DNA from: Neisseria zoodegmatis
Lineage (GTDB): Bacteria > Pseudomonadota > Gammaproteobacteria > Burkholderiales > Neisseriaceae
NCBI RefSeq assembly: GCF_900187305.1
Contig: NZ_LT906434.1
Location: 1,736,001-1,800,000 of the forward strand
Direction of reading: 5' to 3'
Length of the DNA: 64,000 nucleotides
Shown: piece after piece, positions 20,122 through 30,705 of the stretch
Layout of the letters: each line of letters opens with the position of its first letter
How positions within the stretch are numbered: position 1 is the first letter of the stretch
Made by a program: the position numbers and the translations under genes
Notes under the pieces: model-generated
Databases searched by the model: none
The model's input: the letters and a program-made list of their open reading frames with translations, nothing else
What the model was told of the DNA's origin: nothing

Positions 20122-20682
20122 ATGAAAACCGCACAAGAACTGCGCGCAGGTAACGTATTTATGGTCGGCAACGACCCGATGGTAGTACAAAAAACCGAAT
20201 ACATTAAAGGCGGCCGCAGCTCTGCCAAAGTCAGCATGAAACTGAAAAACCTGCTGACCGGCGCAGCCACCGAAACCATCTACAAAGCCGACGACAAATT
20301 CGACGTCGTGATTCTGGCCCGCAAAAACTGTACTTACAGCTACTTTGCCGACCCCATGTACGTATTCATGGACGAAGAGTTCAACCAATATGAAATCGAA
20401 GCCGAAAACATCGGCGACGCATTGAAATTCATCGTAGACGGCATGGAAGACGTGTGCGAAGTAACTTTCTACGAAGGCAACCCGATCTCCGTAGAACTGC
20501 CTACTATCATCGTGCGCGAAGTAGAATACACCGAGCCTGCCGTTAAAGGCGACACTTCAGGCAAAGTGATGAAAACCGCGCGTTTGGTCGGCGGCACCGA
20601 AATCCAAGTGATGGCCTACGTTGAAAACGGCGACAAAGTCGAAATCGACACCCGCACCGGCGAATTCCGCAAACGCGCCTAA
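20122..20682 (+). CDS. efp: Elongation factor P
   Basis: EF-P binds between the P and E sites of the ribosome and relieves stalling at polyproline stretches. Its 186 residues have the normal three-beta-barrel layout. The tip of domain I reads [10 protein letters not shown] with Arg at position 32, as expected for the EarP (rhamnosyl-Arg) modification system rather than the EpmA lysine system. The upstream neighbour earP agrees. ATG 20122 begins the family signature [16 protein letters not shown]. Confidence 0.97.
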   Translation: MKTAQELRAGNVFMVGNDPMVVQKTEYIKGGRSSAKVSMKLKNLLTGAATETIYKADDKFDVVILARKNCTYSYFADPMYVFMDEEFNQYEIEAENIGDALKFIVDGMEDVCEVTFYEGNPISVELPTIIVREVEYTEPAVKGDTSGKVMKTARLVGGTEIQVMAYVENGDKVEIDTRTGEFRKRA

Positions 20683-20722
20683 TGCAAAACCGACAGCCTT
20701 GATTTGAGGCCGTCTGAAAAAC

Positions 20723-20774
20723 AAAAACCGCATCGCTTATATCGGCAACAGCCGTTTCAAGCGATGCGGTTTTT
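20723..20774 (+). terminator. Rho-independent terminator behind efp
   Basis: AAAAACCGCATCGCTT (20723-20738) pairs perfectly with AAGCGATGCGGTTTTT (20759-20774), a 16-bp stem ending in a T run. It is not built from DUS, although a DUS precedes it. Confidence 0.85.
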
Positions 20775-20866
20775 AATTTGGCCCCAACAGATTCCAAGCC
20801 TCCGTTCAAACTAACGAAGCCGAATCCTTTGAAAGCATCATCTGTAAAACCAAAGGATTAACACAA

Positions 20867-20900
20867 AAACAGGCCGTCTGAAATTTCAGACGGCCTGTTT
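20867..20900. terminator. Loopless DUS palindrome between efp and gluP
   Basis: AAACAGGCCGTCTGAAA is followed directly by its reverse complement. It sits between convergent genes, so it can serve both; it lies 27 bp after the gluP stop on the minus strand. Confidence 0.7.
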
Positions 20901-20926
20901 TCATGAAGCAAGGTTCAAAACAGCGC

Positions 20927-22294
20927 TTAAGCGTGTTCGTCTGCTTTGTAGCCTTTTAGCGCGAAAAATGCAATATATAAGTAACACAAAACAGGAACCC
21001 AATAAGACACCAAATAATTATCTCCCGTGCGGGTTACGATATCACCTTGTAACAATGGTATCAAAGCACCACCAACAATCGCTGTACAAATAATGCCTGA
21101 CGCATCAGCAGTAAACTTTCCCAAACCTCTGGTAGCCAATGAAAAAATCGTGGGGAACATAATTGAGTTAAATAGGCCAATAGCCAGTAATGCATATTTC
21201 GCAGTCGAAGCTTTGTTCACATCCCCTGCAAAAACTACTAAAAGCAGTAACGCAACGGCAATCAAAGAATTCAACAACAAAACTTTGTTTGGCGCAAAGC
21301 GGCTCAACACTGCACTACCCATAAAGCGGCCAACCATCGCTCCACCCCAATACAAACTTAACAACACCGCGCCGCTTAAGTGAGTAATATGGATATCGCT
21401 TACCAAATAGTAATAATACTTAGCAAAAAAGTTATAAACCCACATGATCAACCCACTGCCTTCGGCCGGCACATAATTTGGCATGGGCAAGTTTTGCGTC
21501 ATATGCTCCATAGTCAGAATATATTGACTACCAATCGCTACTTCTGCACCTACATAAAAGAAAATGGCAAGTGCCCCTAAAATCATATGCTTATACTGAA
21601 AAACACTGGTTTTTCCGTCTTTATTTTCTTCTGTAACATACTCTGCAATTTTTTCTGCTGCCGGTAATTTAATCGAAGCAACTGCCACCGCTAGTAATAC
21701 TAAAATACCTGTCAAACCCAGATACGGCATTTGCAATGTTTGTGCTTTTTCAGCAGCCGTTAAAGATTGTGCGGCATCAGAAAGAATCAACAGACCGCCC
21801 ACAGAAGGCGCTATCGCTGTCGCCACCGAGTTGAACGCCTGAACCAAAGTGAGGGTTGCGGATTCTTTACCCGGACGTGCCAGCAATGTTACATAAGGGT
21901 TGCCGGAAACCTGCAAAAATACAATGCCTGTAGCCATTATAAAAAACAAAGGCAAGAATACCATGTAATACAGAGACTTATCTGCAACACCGTTACCTAA
22001 CATCGCAGTGGCCGGATAAAACAAAAATGCGCCCAATGCTGTAATTAAAAAACCTGAAACTACGGTTTTCTTATAACCGATTTTATCAATCACTTTACCG
22101 ACCACAAACGACATCACAGCATACGCAGAAAAAAATGCAACTTGCACCAACATCGAGTCGCGATTACTCAGATGAAAAACCTCTTTCAAATGAGGAATCA
22201 ATACATCATTCAAACAGGTAATAAAACCCATCATAAAAAATAAAGAAGCCAATACACTCAACGCAGCTGTATTGTTTTGTGATTGCGTAGACAT
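20927..22294 (-). CDS. gluP: Glucose/galactose MFS transporter
   Basis: This is a 455-residue, 12-helix major facilitator of the FucP/GluP group, a proton-linked sugar importer. It starts MSTQSQNNTAALSVLASLFF. Characteristic patterns are FMMGFITCLNDVLIPHLK and VFLQVSGNPYVTLL in the N-terminal half, and YWGGAMVGRFMGS in the C-terminal half. ATG 22294 was chosen, with AAGGA about 12 nt upstream; an earlier ATG at 22396 adds 34 non-family residues. It lies at the distal end of the glucose catabolic cluster. The coding sequence looks more A+T-rich than its neighbours and contains no DUS, hinting at separate acquisition. Confidence 0.9.
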   Translation of the reverse strand: MSTQSQNNTAALSVLASLFFMMGFITCLNDVLIPHLKEVFHLSNRDSMLVQVAFFSAYAVMSFVVGKVIDKIGYKKTVVSGFLITALGAFLFYPATAMLGNGVADKSLYYMVFLPLFFIMATGIVFLQVSGNPYVTLLARPGKESATLTLVQAFNSVATAIAPSVGGLLILSDAAQSLTAAEKAQTLQMPYLGLTGILVLLAVAVASIKLPAAEKIAEYVTEENKDGKTSVFQYKHMILGALAIFFYVGAEVAIGSQYILTMEHMTQNLPMPNYVPAEGSGLIMWVYNFFAKYYYYLVSDIHITHLSGAVLLSLYWGGAMVGRFMGSAVLSRFAPNKVLLLNSLIAVALLLLVVFAGDVNKASTAKYALLAIGLFNSIMFPTIFSLATRGLGKFTADASGIICTAIVGGALIPLLQGDIVTRTGDNYLVSYWVPVLCYLYIAFFALKGYKADEHA

Positions 22295-22520
22295 TTGATT
22301 TAAATCCTTATACAAACGTGATTTATTAAAAACCGTTATTCCCACACGGCTATCGGAGGCAAACCCGACAGCGGTTGAAATACCGATAATACTCATACTC
22401 TTATCAAACGGATATTGCGATTTTTTATATACCTCATATATTTTTTACCGCCTAAAAACATGTTTTCAGACGGCCTATTATGCTGTGCTACCCGTTTGCT
22501 TTTTCTATGCGATAAAAACC

Positions 22521-24182
22521 TTAGCAGCCGGCATCTTTGTCGCAATTGGCATTGCGGTATAAGCGGATTAGCCGCTCGGTGGAGCTGTCGTGCGGCTGCA
22601 CTTCGGTTTCGCCGGTCAGCTCCGACAAAATCGTTTTGGCAAGCTGTTTGCCCAGCTCTACACCCCATTGGTCAAAACTGTTGATGCCCCAAATGATGCC
22701 CTGCACAAAGGTTTTGTGTTCATACAAGGCAATCAGGCTGCCCATGTTGCGGGGGTTGATTTTGTTCATTAGAATCAGATTACTGGGGCGGTTGCCGGAG
22801 AAGGTTTTATGTGGCACCAAGTCTTCGATATGCGCCTCATCCATACCCTGCGCTTTCAACTCTGTGCGCACTTCGTCAGGCGTTTTGCCGCGCATAAATG
22901 CTTCCGCTTGAGCGAAGACGTTGGCCAGCAAAATTTCGTGATGGCCGGGTAAATTGCTGCGCTTTTGCAGCGAGGCAATCAGGTCGATGGGCGTAATGTG
23001 CGTGCCTTGATGCAGCAATTGGAAGAAAGCATGCTGGCCGTTGATACCGGTTTCGCCCCAAATAATCGGTGCGGTTTCATGCTCCACCGCTTTGCCGTCG
23101 AGCGTAACCTGTTTGCCGTTGCTTTCCATATCAAGCTGCTGGATAAATTTGGGCAGGCGGTGCAGGTGTTGGTCGTACGGGGCGATAATGTGGCTGCCGC
23201 CGCCGTAATAATTGATGTACCAAATCCCGATCATCGCCAGCAATACCGGCATGTTCTGTTCCAGCGGCGCATTGAAAAAATGCTGGTCCATCAAGTGCGC
23301 GCCATTGAGCATTTCAATGAAATTTTCTTCGCCCAGATAAAGCATAATCGGCAGGCCGATTGCCGACCACAGGCTGTAACGTCCGCCGACCCAATCCCAA
23401 AATTCAAACATATTGGCGGTGTCGATACCGAAATCGGCAACGGCTTTTTTATTGGTGGATACGGCCACAAAATGTTTAGCCACCGCCGATTCTTCGTCGG
23501 CATGCTTCAAAAACCACTCGCGTGCAGTCAGGGCGTTGGTAAGGGTTTCTTGCGTGGTAAAGGTTTTGGAAGCGATGATGAACAACGTGGTTTCGGGGTG
23601 TACTTTTTCCAGCACGTCGCGCAACTGCGAACCGTCCACATTGGAAACAAAGTGCATTCTCAAACGCGGATGGCCGTAGGGTTTGAGTGCGGTACACATC
23701 ATCAGCGGCCCCAAATCCGAGCCGCCGATGCCGATATTCACCACATCGGTAATCACTTGATTGGTATAGCCCAGCCATTCGCCGCTGCGCACTTCGTGGG
23801 CAAACTCGCCCATGCGGTGCAAAACACGGTTCACTTGCGGCATTACGTCTTCGCCGTCTACAAGAATCGGGGCATTGGTACGGTTGCGCAGAGCCACATG
23901 CAACACGGCGCGGTTTTCGGTGGTGTTGATTTTTTCGCCGCGAAACATCTGCTTGATACGTTCCAGCACACCCGCTTCCCGAGCCAACTGCATCAGTAGA
24001 GACAGCGTTTCATCGGTGATGCGGTTTTTAGAATAATCCAATATCAGGCCGCCCACTTCCAGCCAATAGCGTTCGGCACGGTGCGGATCGTCTTTAAACA
24101 AATCGCGCATGTGCAGGTTTTTGGTGGCATCAAAATGCTTCCACAGCTCGCGCCATACAGGCAATTCCTGCATATGTTTCAT
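22521..24182 (-). CDS. pgi: Glucose-6-phosphate isomerase
   Basis: Pgi interconverts glucose-6-phosphate and fructose-6-phosphate. The 553 residues are normal for the long bacterial form. Signatures: [47 protein letters not shown], the catalytic-Glu region [16 protein letters not shown], and [17 protein letters not shown] 24182 follows AAGGAAG and overlaps the hexR stop by ATGA, so the two are translationally coupled. A second Neisseria pgi copy elsewhere is possible. Confidence 0.96.
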   Translation of the reverse strand: MKHMQELPVWRELWKHFDATKNLHMRDLFKDDPHRAERYWLEVGGLILDYSKNRITDETLSLLMQLAREAGVLERIKQMFRGEKINTTENRAVLHVALRNRTNAPILVDGEDVMPQVNRVLHRMGEFAHEVRSGEWLGYTNQVITDVVNIGIGGSDLGPLMMCTALKPYGHPRLRMHFVSNVDGSQLRDVLEKVHPETTLFIIASKTFTTQETLTNALTAREWFLKHADEESAVAKHFVAVSTNKKAVADFGIDTANMFEFWDWVGGRYSLWSAIGLPIMLYLGEENFIEMLNGAHLMDQHFFNAPLEQNMPVLLAMIGIWYINYYGGGSHIIAPYDQHLHRLPKFIQQLDMESNGKQVTLDGKAVEHETAPIIWGETGINGQHAFFQLLHQGTHITPIDLIASLQKRSNLPGHHEILLANVFAQAEAFMRGKTPDEVRTELKAQGMDEAHIEDLVPHKTFSGNRPSNLILMNKINPRNMGSLIALYEHKTFVQGIIWGINSFDQWGVELGKQLAKTILSELTGETEVQPHDSSTERLIRLYRNANCDKDAGC

Positions 24183-25033
24183 GACTCTTCCTTGTTGTAT
24201 TCCAAATGTTTGCTGTGAATGCTGCGTTTGCCTTTCTGCAATTGCAGGCTGGCGGTTTCGCCGAGTCTCAACGCCAAACCGATCGTCAGAATATCAATAA
24301 CAGCCAACTGAAGCAGGCGCGACACCATCGGCGTGTACAATTCGCTGTTTTCTTGGGAGGAAATACTCAGCACGCAATCGGCCAATTGAGCAAGCGGCGA
24401 TTCCGAGCGTGTAACCGCAATCACGGAAGCACCGTTTTCTTTGGCAATGCTCACGGCATCTAGCAATTCGATCGAAGAACCGGAATTGGAAATCACCACC
24501 AACACATCTTGGCTACTCAACACCGATGCAGCCATCAATTGAATGTGGGTATCGACGTAAGCCACGGTAGAAATGCCGAAGCGGAAAAACTTATGTTGCG
24601 CGTCTTGAGCAACGATGCCCGAGTTCCCCACACCGTAAAACTCAATACGGCGCGCTTGGCTGAGCATGGCCACGGCGGCTTCAAGGTCGGCTTCTTTTAA
24701 AAAGCGGCGCGCGCCCAAAATGGAGGCGGCGGCATTGCCGAGCACTTTCTCCACCACCGTACCCATATCATCGTCGGCATTCAGCTCTTCATGCACATAA
24801 GGCATACCTTCATTGCCGAGACTTGCCGACAAAGCCAGTTTGAACTCGGGCAAGCCTTTGTAACCCAAGCTGCGGCAAAAACGGATAACGGTAGGCTGGC
24901 TTACGGAAGCGCGTTCGGCAATCTCAGCCACTGCGGCATGAACAAACCATTTCGGTTCGGCCAAAGCCGATTCGGCCACTTTTCTCTCCGCACCCGACAA
25001 ATCGCCGAGTGATTCGCTGATTTTACTTAACAT
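24179..25033 (-). CDS. hexR: HexR-type RpiR-family repressor of glucose catabolism
   Basis: This is a 284-residue RpiR-family regulator. The N-terminal helix-turn-helix (about 1-77) has [20 protein letters not shown]. The C-terminal SIS sugar-phosphate domain (about 120-260) has [22 protein letters not shown] and [16 protein letters not shown]. Its place between pgi and glk identifies it as HexR, which releases DNA when it binds KDPG, the Entner-Doudoroff intermediate. Candidate operators lie in the zwf-edd gap (28708-28726). It ends with an ATGA overlap into pgi. Confidence 0.92.
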   Translation of the reverse strand: MLSKISESLGDLSGAERKVAESALAEPKWFVHAAVAEIAERASVSQPTVIRFCRSLGYKGLPEFKLALSASLGNEGMPYVHEELNADDDMGTVVEKVLGNAAASILGARRFLKEADLEAAVAMLSQARRIEFYGVGNSGIVAQDAQHKFFRFGISTVAYVDTHIQLMAASVLSSQDVLVVISNSGSSIELLDAVSIAKENGASVIAVTRSESPLAQLADCVLSISSQENSELYTPMVSRLLQLAVIDILTIGLALRLGETASLQLQKGKRSIHSKHLEYNKEES

Positions 25034-25120
25034 AATGATTCTACTCTCTTTAATTTTTTTATTTTTGGATATCCGGATACTGGTTTGCTCAGATTATTCA
25101 ATGCAGAAAAACATACCGCT

Positions 25121-26158
25121 TTATGCTTTTTTGCCTGCCGCGCCGCCTAATGCCGCAGTGTTGTTGCACTTGCCTTCCAAATGATGGGACAAGGCCACAG
25201 CCGCACCCGTAATACCGGGATGTTTCCCCAACACGATATATACGGGAATCGCCGCCAGATAAGCATCAAAGCGGCCTTTGCTTTCAAAGCGCGTGCGGAA
25301 AGGCGAGCTTTTGAAATAATCAATAAAACGCGGAATGATGCCGCCGCACAAATACACGCCGCCGCTTGCGCCCAATGTAAGCGCGAGATTGGACGATACC
25401 GTGCCCAACATGGCGCAGAAAATATCCAAGGTCAAACGGCATAAGGGCGAAGAGCCACTCAACGCCTGCTCGCTGATTTCAGACGGCTTCATTTTTTGAC
25501 GTTTGACACCCTCTTTTTCTGACAAAGCTTCATGAATTAATACCAACCCGGCACCGCTCAAAAAGCGCTCGGCCGACACATGGCCGTATTTTTTCTTAGC
25601 GTATTGCCAAATCATAATTTCCGCGTCGTCAAAAGGCGAAAAGCTTACATGACCGCCCTCGCCTGCCAGCGGTACCCAGCCCGAATTGCTGGGAATCAGC
25701 CCGCTTACACCCAAACCGGTGCCCGGCCCGATCACGGCTTTCGGCGCATTCTCCACCGGTTTGGAACCGCCCACCTGCACCAATTCCTCTTTGGGCAAAC
25801 GGGTAATCGCCAAAGCCTGTGCGGTAAAATCGTTCAACAAAATCAAGGTGTCCAAACACAAAGATTGGCGTGTGGTCTCGATTGAAAACGCCCAATGATG
25901 GTTGGTCATCTGCACCCAATCGCCCAAAATCGGGTTGGCAATCGCAATCGCCGCGTGGCTGATTTTGAGGTTGCCGGCGCGCTTCAGGTATTCGCGGATG
26001 GCATCGACGATGGTGTCGTAATCATTGCACTTCAGCACTTCTATCTGCTCAAGCTGCTGCGGCGAGGTTTCCAGCGCAAAGCGTGCATTGGTACCGCCGA
26101 CATCGGCTACCAAACGCGGCCATTCGGCAACAACGGTTTCAGTTTGCGTAGTGGACAT
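25121..26158 (-). CDS. glk: Glucokinase
   Basis: Glk phosphorylates glucose at C6 with ATP. The 345-residue sequence has the ASKHA pattern. [15 protein letters not shown] (near residue 16) is the ATP-binding phosphate-1 motif, [14 protein letters not shown] follows, and the glucose-binding region is [16 protein letters not shown]. The C-terminal [17 protein letters not shown] is the adenosine motif. Its start overlaps the pgl end by 20 bp, so it is cotranscribed. A Cys/Asn/Lys-rich tail follows the family end. Confidence 0.95.
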   Translation of the reverse strand: MSTTQTETVVAEWPRLVADVGGTNARFALETSPQQLEQIEVLKCNDYDTIVDAIREYLKRAGNLKISHAAIAIANPILGDWVQMTNHHWAFSIETTRQSLCLDTLILLNDFTAQALAITRLPKEELVQVGGSKPVENAPKAVIGPGTGLGVSGLIPSNSGWVPLAGEGGHVSFSPFDDAEIMIWQYAKKKYGHVSAERFLSGAGLVLIHEALSEKEGVKRQKMKPSEISEQALSGSSPLCRLTLDIFCAMLGTVSSNLALTLGASGGVYLCGGIIPRFIDYFKSSPFRTRFESKGRFDAYLAAIPVYIVLGKHPGITGAAVALSHHLEGKCNNTAALGGAAGKKA

Positions 26159-26837
26159 GGCAATTTACCTTTTCATTATTAAGAATAAAACTGGTCGGGA
26201 GGTTTTTCGAAAGCGCGGCGGCGGCCTGATCGAACACGGCTTTTTTCTCTGCGCCTTGAATCGCCAAAAATACTGCGGGCGTTTTCACAATGGCAGCCAG
26301 CGTCATGCTCACACGCTCATGCGGCGCGGTCACGGGCGTGGTATGCAGCAGCGGCACTTCGTTGGCCAAATCCAGCCCGCTGTCCAATTGCGGTGCCTGC
26401 GGAAACAGCGATGCGGTGTGCCCGTCACCGCCCATCCCCAACACCAACGCGTCCGGCTGGCGGTAATGTTTCAAGGCCGTCTGAACAACAGCTTCGGGTT
26501 GTAGATCGGCTACTTGCCGTTCCGCTTCCACCACCGGAATCCACTCCGAGGCGGCGGCTTTGTTTTTCAACAGGTATTCATGTACCAATCCGGTATTGCT
26601 GTCGGGGTGGTCGGTAGGAACGATACGCTCGTCCACCAGCGTAACGGCAATATGAGCCCAATCCAAATCTCTCTGCGATAAGGCTTCAAAAAAAGCGATT
26701 GGCGAACGTCCGCCCGACACGGCTAAAACGGCATTGCCCCGTTTATCCAGCGCAACTTCCAATGCAGCGGCAACGGCATCGGCCAAGGCGGCGGCAGATG
26801 CGGCGGCACTTTCGTGATGGTGCCATTGGTAAGCCAT
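26139..26837 (-). CDS. pgl: 6-phosphogluconolactonase
   Basis: Pgl hydrolyses 6-phosphogluconolactone. The 232-residue DevB-type enzyme has [38 protein letters not shown] and [19 protein letters not shown] 26837 was chosen because AAAGGAAATATC precedes it and the family starts there; the open frame extends 49 residues further upstream across a DUS hairpin, which is not coding. The end overlaps glk. It is the second gene of the zwf operon. Confidence 0.95.
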   Translation of the reverse strand: MAYQWHHHESAAASAAALADAVAAALEVALDKRGNAVLAVSGGRSPIAFFEALSQRDLDWAHIAVTLVDERIVPTDHPDSNTGLVHEYLLKNKAAASEWIPVVEAERQVADLQPEAVVQTALKHYRQPDALVLGMGGDGHTASLFPQAPQLDSGLDLANEVPLLHTTPVTAPHERVSMTLAAIVKTPAVFLAIQGAEKKAVFDQAAAALSKNLPTSFILNNEKVNCHVHYAN

Positions 26838-26857
26838 GATATTTCCTTTCTCTATTT

Positions 26858-26894
26858 TTTCAGACGGCCTCAAGAAGCAGGAGGCCGTCTGAAA
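26858..26894. repeat. Outward-facing DUS pair between zwf and pgl
   Basis: TTTCAGACGGCCTC (26858-26871) and GAGGCCGTCTGAAA (26881-26894) pair around a 9-base loop inside the zwf-pgl operon. It could attenuate transcription, or simply be two uptake sites. Confidence 0.6.
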
Positions 26895-26904
26895 CAACCT
26901 TGAT

Positions 26905-28362
26905 TTATTGTTCTTCGTGCCATTGATTGCCGTCGCGTGCCAGCAATTCGCGTGCCGCTTCGGGGCCCCAAGAATGTGCGGCATAACCGTGCGGCGGAGG
27001 CGGGCTGCTTTCCCAGTTTTCCATAATCGGCATCACCCATTCCCACGCGGCCTCAAGTTCGTCGCGGCGGTTGAACAGTGCCAGCTTGCCGTTGATCACA
27101 TCCAACAGCAAACGCTCGTAGGCTTCCGCACGGCGACCGGCCACTTCTTTACCCATGTCCACGCTCAAAGCGGTGAGTTCCACATGATTTCCCGCTCCGG
27201 GCGTTTTGACTTGCGTGTACAGGCGGATGGATTCGGTAGGTTGCAGTTCGATAACCAAACGGTTGGGCGCTTTTTGGCTGCCGTCGAAAATATGATTGGG
27301 TAAATCGCGGAAATTCAGCACGATTTCGGCCACTTTACCCGCCATGCGTTTGCCGGTGCGCAAGTAGAAAGGCACGCCCGCCCAACGTTGGTTGTCGATT
27401 TCCGCTCTGATGGCCACATACGTTTCGGTGCGGCTGTCGGCCGGTACGTTATGCTCTTGCAAATAGCCGTTGACTGTTTGGCCGTCTTTTTGGGCGGCGG
27501 TATATTGGCCGCGTACCACGTTGGCATCGACATCGGCGGAAGTCAGCGGTTTCAGAGACTTAATCACTTTCAGTTTTTCATCGCGCACGGCATCGGCATC
27601 CAAACCGGCGGGCGCCTCCATCGCCGTCATGCACAACATCTGCATCAGGTGGTTTTGCACCATATCGCGCAACGCACCGGTGATGTCGTAAAACTCGCCG
27701 CGCTCTTCCACGCCCAATTGCTCGGCGATGGTCAGTTGAACGCTTTTCACATATTTGTTGTTCCACAACGGCTCGAACATCACGTTGGCAAAACGCAAAG
27801 CCAGCAGGTTTTGCAACGATTCTTTGCCCAAATAGTGGTCGATGCGGTAAACCTGCTCTTCTTTGAAGAAACGGGCGACATCGGTGTTGATTTCTTGCGA
27901 AGACTTCAAATCGGTGCCCAAGGGTTTTTCGAGCACGATGCGCACGTTGGCGGCATTCAAGCCCACAGCGGCCAGATTTTCACAAGCAGGCGCGAAGAAT
28001 TTCGGCGCAGTAGAAAGATAGATGACTACGTTATCGGTTTGCTGGCGTGCTTTTACGGTTTCGGCCAGCGTTTTGAAATGCTCGGGTCGGGTAACGTCCA
28101 CCGGTACATAAGTAATGCGTTTGATGAATGATGCCCACGCTTCTTCACTGAAATTCTGTTTGATGTGGATTTTAGAGTTGGTTTCGACCTTTGCCAAAAA
28201 ACCGGCGGTATCCAAATCGCTGCGGCTTACCCCCAAGATACGGCCGTCGGGATGCAGTAAGCCCGCCACATGTGCTTGATACAGGCAGGGCAGCAGTTTG
28301 CGCATGGCCAAATCGCCGGTTGCACCAAATAACACCAAATCGAAGTTTGTTTGCGTATTCAT
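26905..28362 (-). CDS. zwf: Glucose-6-phosphate 1-dehydrogenase
   Basis: Zwf oxidises glucose-6-phosphate to the lactone using NAD(P). The 485 residues show the N-terminal nucleotide motif LVLFGATGDLAMRKLLP and the active-site signature RIDHYLGKESLQNLL, followed by RFANVMFEPLWN. It is the first gene of the leftward cluster zwf-pgl-glk-hexR-pgi. The promoter must lie in the gap shared with edd. Confidence 0.97.
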   Translation of the reverse strand: MNTQTNFDLVLFGATGDLAMRKLLPCLYQAHVAGLLHPDGRILGVSRSDLDTAGFLAKVETNSKIHIKQNFSEEAWASFIKRITYVPVDVTRPEHFKTLAETVKARQQTDNVVIYLSTAPKFFAPACENLAAVGLNAANVRIVLEKPLGTDLKSSQEINTDVARFFKEEQVYRIDHYLGKESLQNLLALRFANVMFEPLWNNKYVKSVQLTIAEQLGVEERGEFYDITGALRDMVQNHLMQMLCMTAMEAPAGLDADAVRDEKLKVIKSLKPLTSADVDANVVRGQYTAAQKDGQTVNGYLQEHNVPADSRTETYVAIRAEIDNQRWAGVPFYLRTGKRMAGKVAEIVLNFRDLPNHIFDGSQKAPNRLVIELQPTESIRLYTQVKTPGAGNHVELTALSVDMGKEVAGRRAEAYERLLLDVINGKLALFNRRDELEAAWEWVMPIMENWESSPPPPHGYAAHSWGPEAARELLARDGNQWHEEQ

Positions 28363-28526
28363 CCATCTTCTTTCATTTTTTTATTGATATTGAGGCCGGC
28401 TCGCACCGCTGCCAAACGCAGTCTGGCAATCTGCCGCGTACCATTCAAAGCCCCGGCCAACCTTCTGTTTTATTTCAGCTCTTTGATCGGAACTATGTAT
28501 ATGATTTGCATAAAACTACACGCCGT

Positions 28527-28547
28527 TTTTGATTACTGTAATCAAAA
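28527..28547. promoter_or_regulatory. Perfect 21-bp palindrome upstream of zwf
   Basis: TTTTGATTAC-T-GTAATCAAAA lies 165 bp upstream of zwf. It is a probable transcription-factor operator. The half-sites resemble FNR (TTGAT/ATCAA), but the spacing is 7, not 4, so the binder is unknown. Confidence 0.6.
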
Positions 28548-28707
28548 TAAAATCAGTAGCAATCCTACACAGCACTACACATTTTGTCCATGCTGTTTTT
28601 AATAAAATTTTGACCTATGTAAACATATAGTCAAATCGTTACATGAACTTCGGCTTTAATTTTGTTACAAAACTACGCAGAAAAGTTTGACTTAGCTCAA
28701 GCATTAT

Positions 28708-28726
28708 TTTGTAACTAAACTACAAA
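28708..28726 (+). promoter_or_regulatory. HexR-like operator overlapping the edd promoter
   Basis: TTTGTAACTAAACTACAAA is palindromic at its ends. Its reverse strand contains TGTAGTTTAGTTACA, matching the published gamma-proteobacterial HexR consensus TGTAATTAAATTACA at 12 of 15 positions. It ends 7 bp before the -10 TATAAT (28734-28739), so bound HexR would block edd transcription. TTTGTTACAAAACTACGC at 28661 is a weaker direct copy 47 bp upstream. Confidence 0.72.
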
Positions 28727-28852
28727 TATATATTATAATTTGGAGAAGAGTATTTTCAGACGGCCTTATCTGTTTGAATCTTCTTAAAAACAAGGCACAA
28801 CATCCAGCCAATAATATCTTCCGCCGCACACCGCTACGAAAGGCAGAACACC

Positions 28853-30691
28853 ATGAACACCCCCGCCCCCCTCCACCCCAAGCTCGCCGCCGTAACCGAG
28901 CGCATCGTCCAACGCAGCCGCCCCACCCGCGGAGCGTATCTCAAACGCATCCGCGCCCTGAAACAGCAAGGCCGCGTCGAGCGCGACCAGCTGGGCTGCT
29001 CCAACCTCGCCCACGGCTATGCCGCCATGCCCAACACCATTAAAATCGAAATGCTCAAACACAGCACGCCGAATTTGGGCATGATTACCGCCTACAACGA
29101 CATGGTGTCCGCCCACCAGCCGTTTTTCCAATTTCCCGACTGGATTAAAGACGAAGCCCAAAAACACGGCGCCACCGCCCAAGTAGCCGGCGGCACACCC
29201 GCCATGTGCGACGGCATCACGCAGGGCTACGAAGGGATGGAGCTTTCATTGTTCTCGCGCGACGTGATTGCCATGAGCACGGCAGTCGGCCTGTCGCATC
29301 AAATGTTTGACGGCGCATTGTATTTCGGCGTGTGCGACAAAATCGTACCCGGCCTGATGATAGGCGCGCTGAGCTGCGGCCACATTCCCGGCATCTTCAC
29401 CCCCGCCGGCCCGATGCAGAGCGGCATCGGCAACAAGGAAAAAGCCCGCACCCGCCAGCTTTTCGCCGAAGGCAAGGTCGGCCGCGATGCGCTGCTCGAA
29501 AGCGAAATGGGTTCGTATCACAGCCCCGGCACCTGCACCTTTTACGGCACGGCCAATTCCAACCAAATGATGATGGAAATGATGGGCATGCATCTGCCTG
29601 CCGCCGCGTTTTTCCACCCTTACACCCCCATGCGCGAAGCCTTAACCCGCTACGCCGCCGCCCATTTGGTCGAAAGCATTAAAAACGGCACCGCCAAACC
29701 CATGGGCGAGATGCTGAGTGAAAAATCGTTTGTGAACGCCCTAATCGGCCTGATGGCAACCGGCGGCTCCACCAACCACACCATGCACTTGGTAGCCATG
29801 GCACGCGCTGCCGGCATTATTCTCACTTGGGACGACTTCGACGAAATATCGTCTATCATTCCGCTATTAATCCGCGTTTACCCCAACGGCCAAGCCGACG
29901 TTAACCACTTCGCCGCTGTCGGCGGCCTGCCTTTCGTGATCCGCGAATTGCGCAACAACGGCCTGCTGCACGACGATGTCGATACCGTGATGGGGCACGG
30001 CATGGAAGCTTATACCAAAGAGCCTTTCCTGATTGACGGCAAACTCGAATGGCAAGACGCCGTTGCCGAAAGCCGCGACGAAGACATCCTGCGCCCCTTC
30101 TCGCGCCCCTTCTCGCCCGACGGCGGCCTTCGTTTGATGAAAGGAAACATCGGCCGCGGCGTGATTAAAGTTTCCGCCGTGCGCGAACACTGCCGCATCA
30201 TAGAAGCGCCCGCCATCGTGTTTGACGACCAACGCGAAGTATTGGCCGCCTTCGAGCGCGGCGAATTGGAGCGCGATTTCGTGTGCGTAGTACGCTTCCA
30301 AGGCCCGCGCGCCAACGGTATGCCCGAGCTGCACAAACTCACGCCGCCTTTAGGCATCCTGCAAGACCGCGGCTTTAAAGTCGCACTGGTTACAGACGGC
30401 CGCATGTCGGGCGCATCGGGCAAAGTGCCCGCCTCCATCCACATGAGCCCCGAAGCCCTGCTCGGTGGCGGCATCGGCAAAATCCGCACCGGCGACCTCA
30501 TCCGCTTCGATTCCGTTACCGGCAAACTTACCGCCCTCGTCAACGAAGCCGAATGGAACGCCCGCGAAACACCCGTGCCGGATTTAAGCAAAAACACCCA
30601 CGGCATCGGCCGCGAACTGTTTGCCGGTTTCCGCAGCATCACCAGCAGCGCCGAAACCGGTGCCATGAGCTTCGGCGGCGACTTTGCCTAA
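28853..30691 (+). CDS. edd: Phosphogluconate dehydratase
   Basis: Edd dehydrates 6-phosphogluconate to KDPG, the first committed Entner-Doudoroff step. The 612-residue enzyme belongs to the IlvD/Edd family with an oxygen-sensitive Fe-S cluster. Cysteines occur in GTPAMCDGITQGYEGMELSL (about 117-136), in VCDKIVPGLMIGALSCGHIPG, and in SPGTCTFYGTANSNQMM. The C-terminus has VTDGRMSGASGKVPASIHMSPE. ATG 28853 follows an A-rich leader. The operon continues to eda. Confidence 0.97.
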   Translation: MNTPAPLHPKLAAVTERIVQRSRPTRGAYLKRIRALKQQGRVERDQLGCSNLAHGYAAMPNTIKIEMLKHSTPNLGMITAYNDMVSAHQPFFQFPDWIKDEAQKHGATAQVAGGTPAMCDGITQGYEGMELSLFSRDVIAMSTAVGLSHQMFDGALYFGVCDKIVPGLMIGALSCGHIPGIFTPAGPMQSGIGNKEKARTRQLFAEGKVGRDALLESEMGSYHSPGTCTFYGTANSNQMMMEMMGMHLPAAAFFHPYTPMREALTRYAAAHLVESIKNGTAKPMGEMLSEKSFVNALIGLMATGGSTNHTMHLVAMARAAGIILTWDDFDEISSIIPLLIRVYPNGQADVNHFAAVGGLPFVIRELRNNGLLHDDVDTVMGHGMEAYTKEPFLIDGKLEWQDAVAESRDEDILRPFSRPFSPDGGLRLMKGNIGRGVIKVSAVREHCRIIEAPAIVFDDQREVLAAFERGELERDFVCVVRFQGPRANGMPELHKLTPPLGILQDRGFKVALVTDGRMSGASGKVPASIHMSPEALLGGGIGKIRTGDLIRFDSVTGKLTALVNEAEWNARETPVPDLSKNTHGIGRELFAGFRSITSSAETGAMSFGGDFA

Positions 30692-30705
30692 CAAGCAACA
30701 CACCA

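Larger units (their letters stand above)
28363..28852. promoter_or_regulatory. Shared A+T-rich control region between zwf and edd
   Basis: This 490-bp divergent intergenic region is clearly more A+T-rich than the genes. It holds a strong palindrome at 28527-28547, HexR-like sites at 28708-28726 and (weaker) 28661-28678, an edd -10 TATAAT at 28734-28739, and one DUS near 28755. The sequence ACTAC recurs several times. Both arms of the Entner-Doudoroff pathway are presumably controlled from here. Confidence 0.7.

Noticed and set aside
28527..28547. FNR box upstream of zwf
   Set aside because: TTGAT and ATCAA half-sites are present, but the spacing is 7 rather than 4 bases.
28858..28885. Poly-C runs at the edd start as a contingency locus
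   Set aside because: Runs are only 5-6 bases and interrupted; edd is a core metabolic gene not expected to phase vary.
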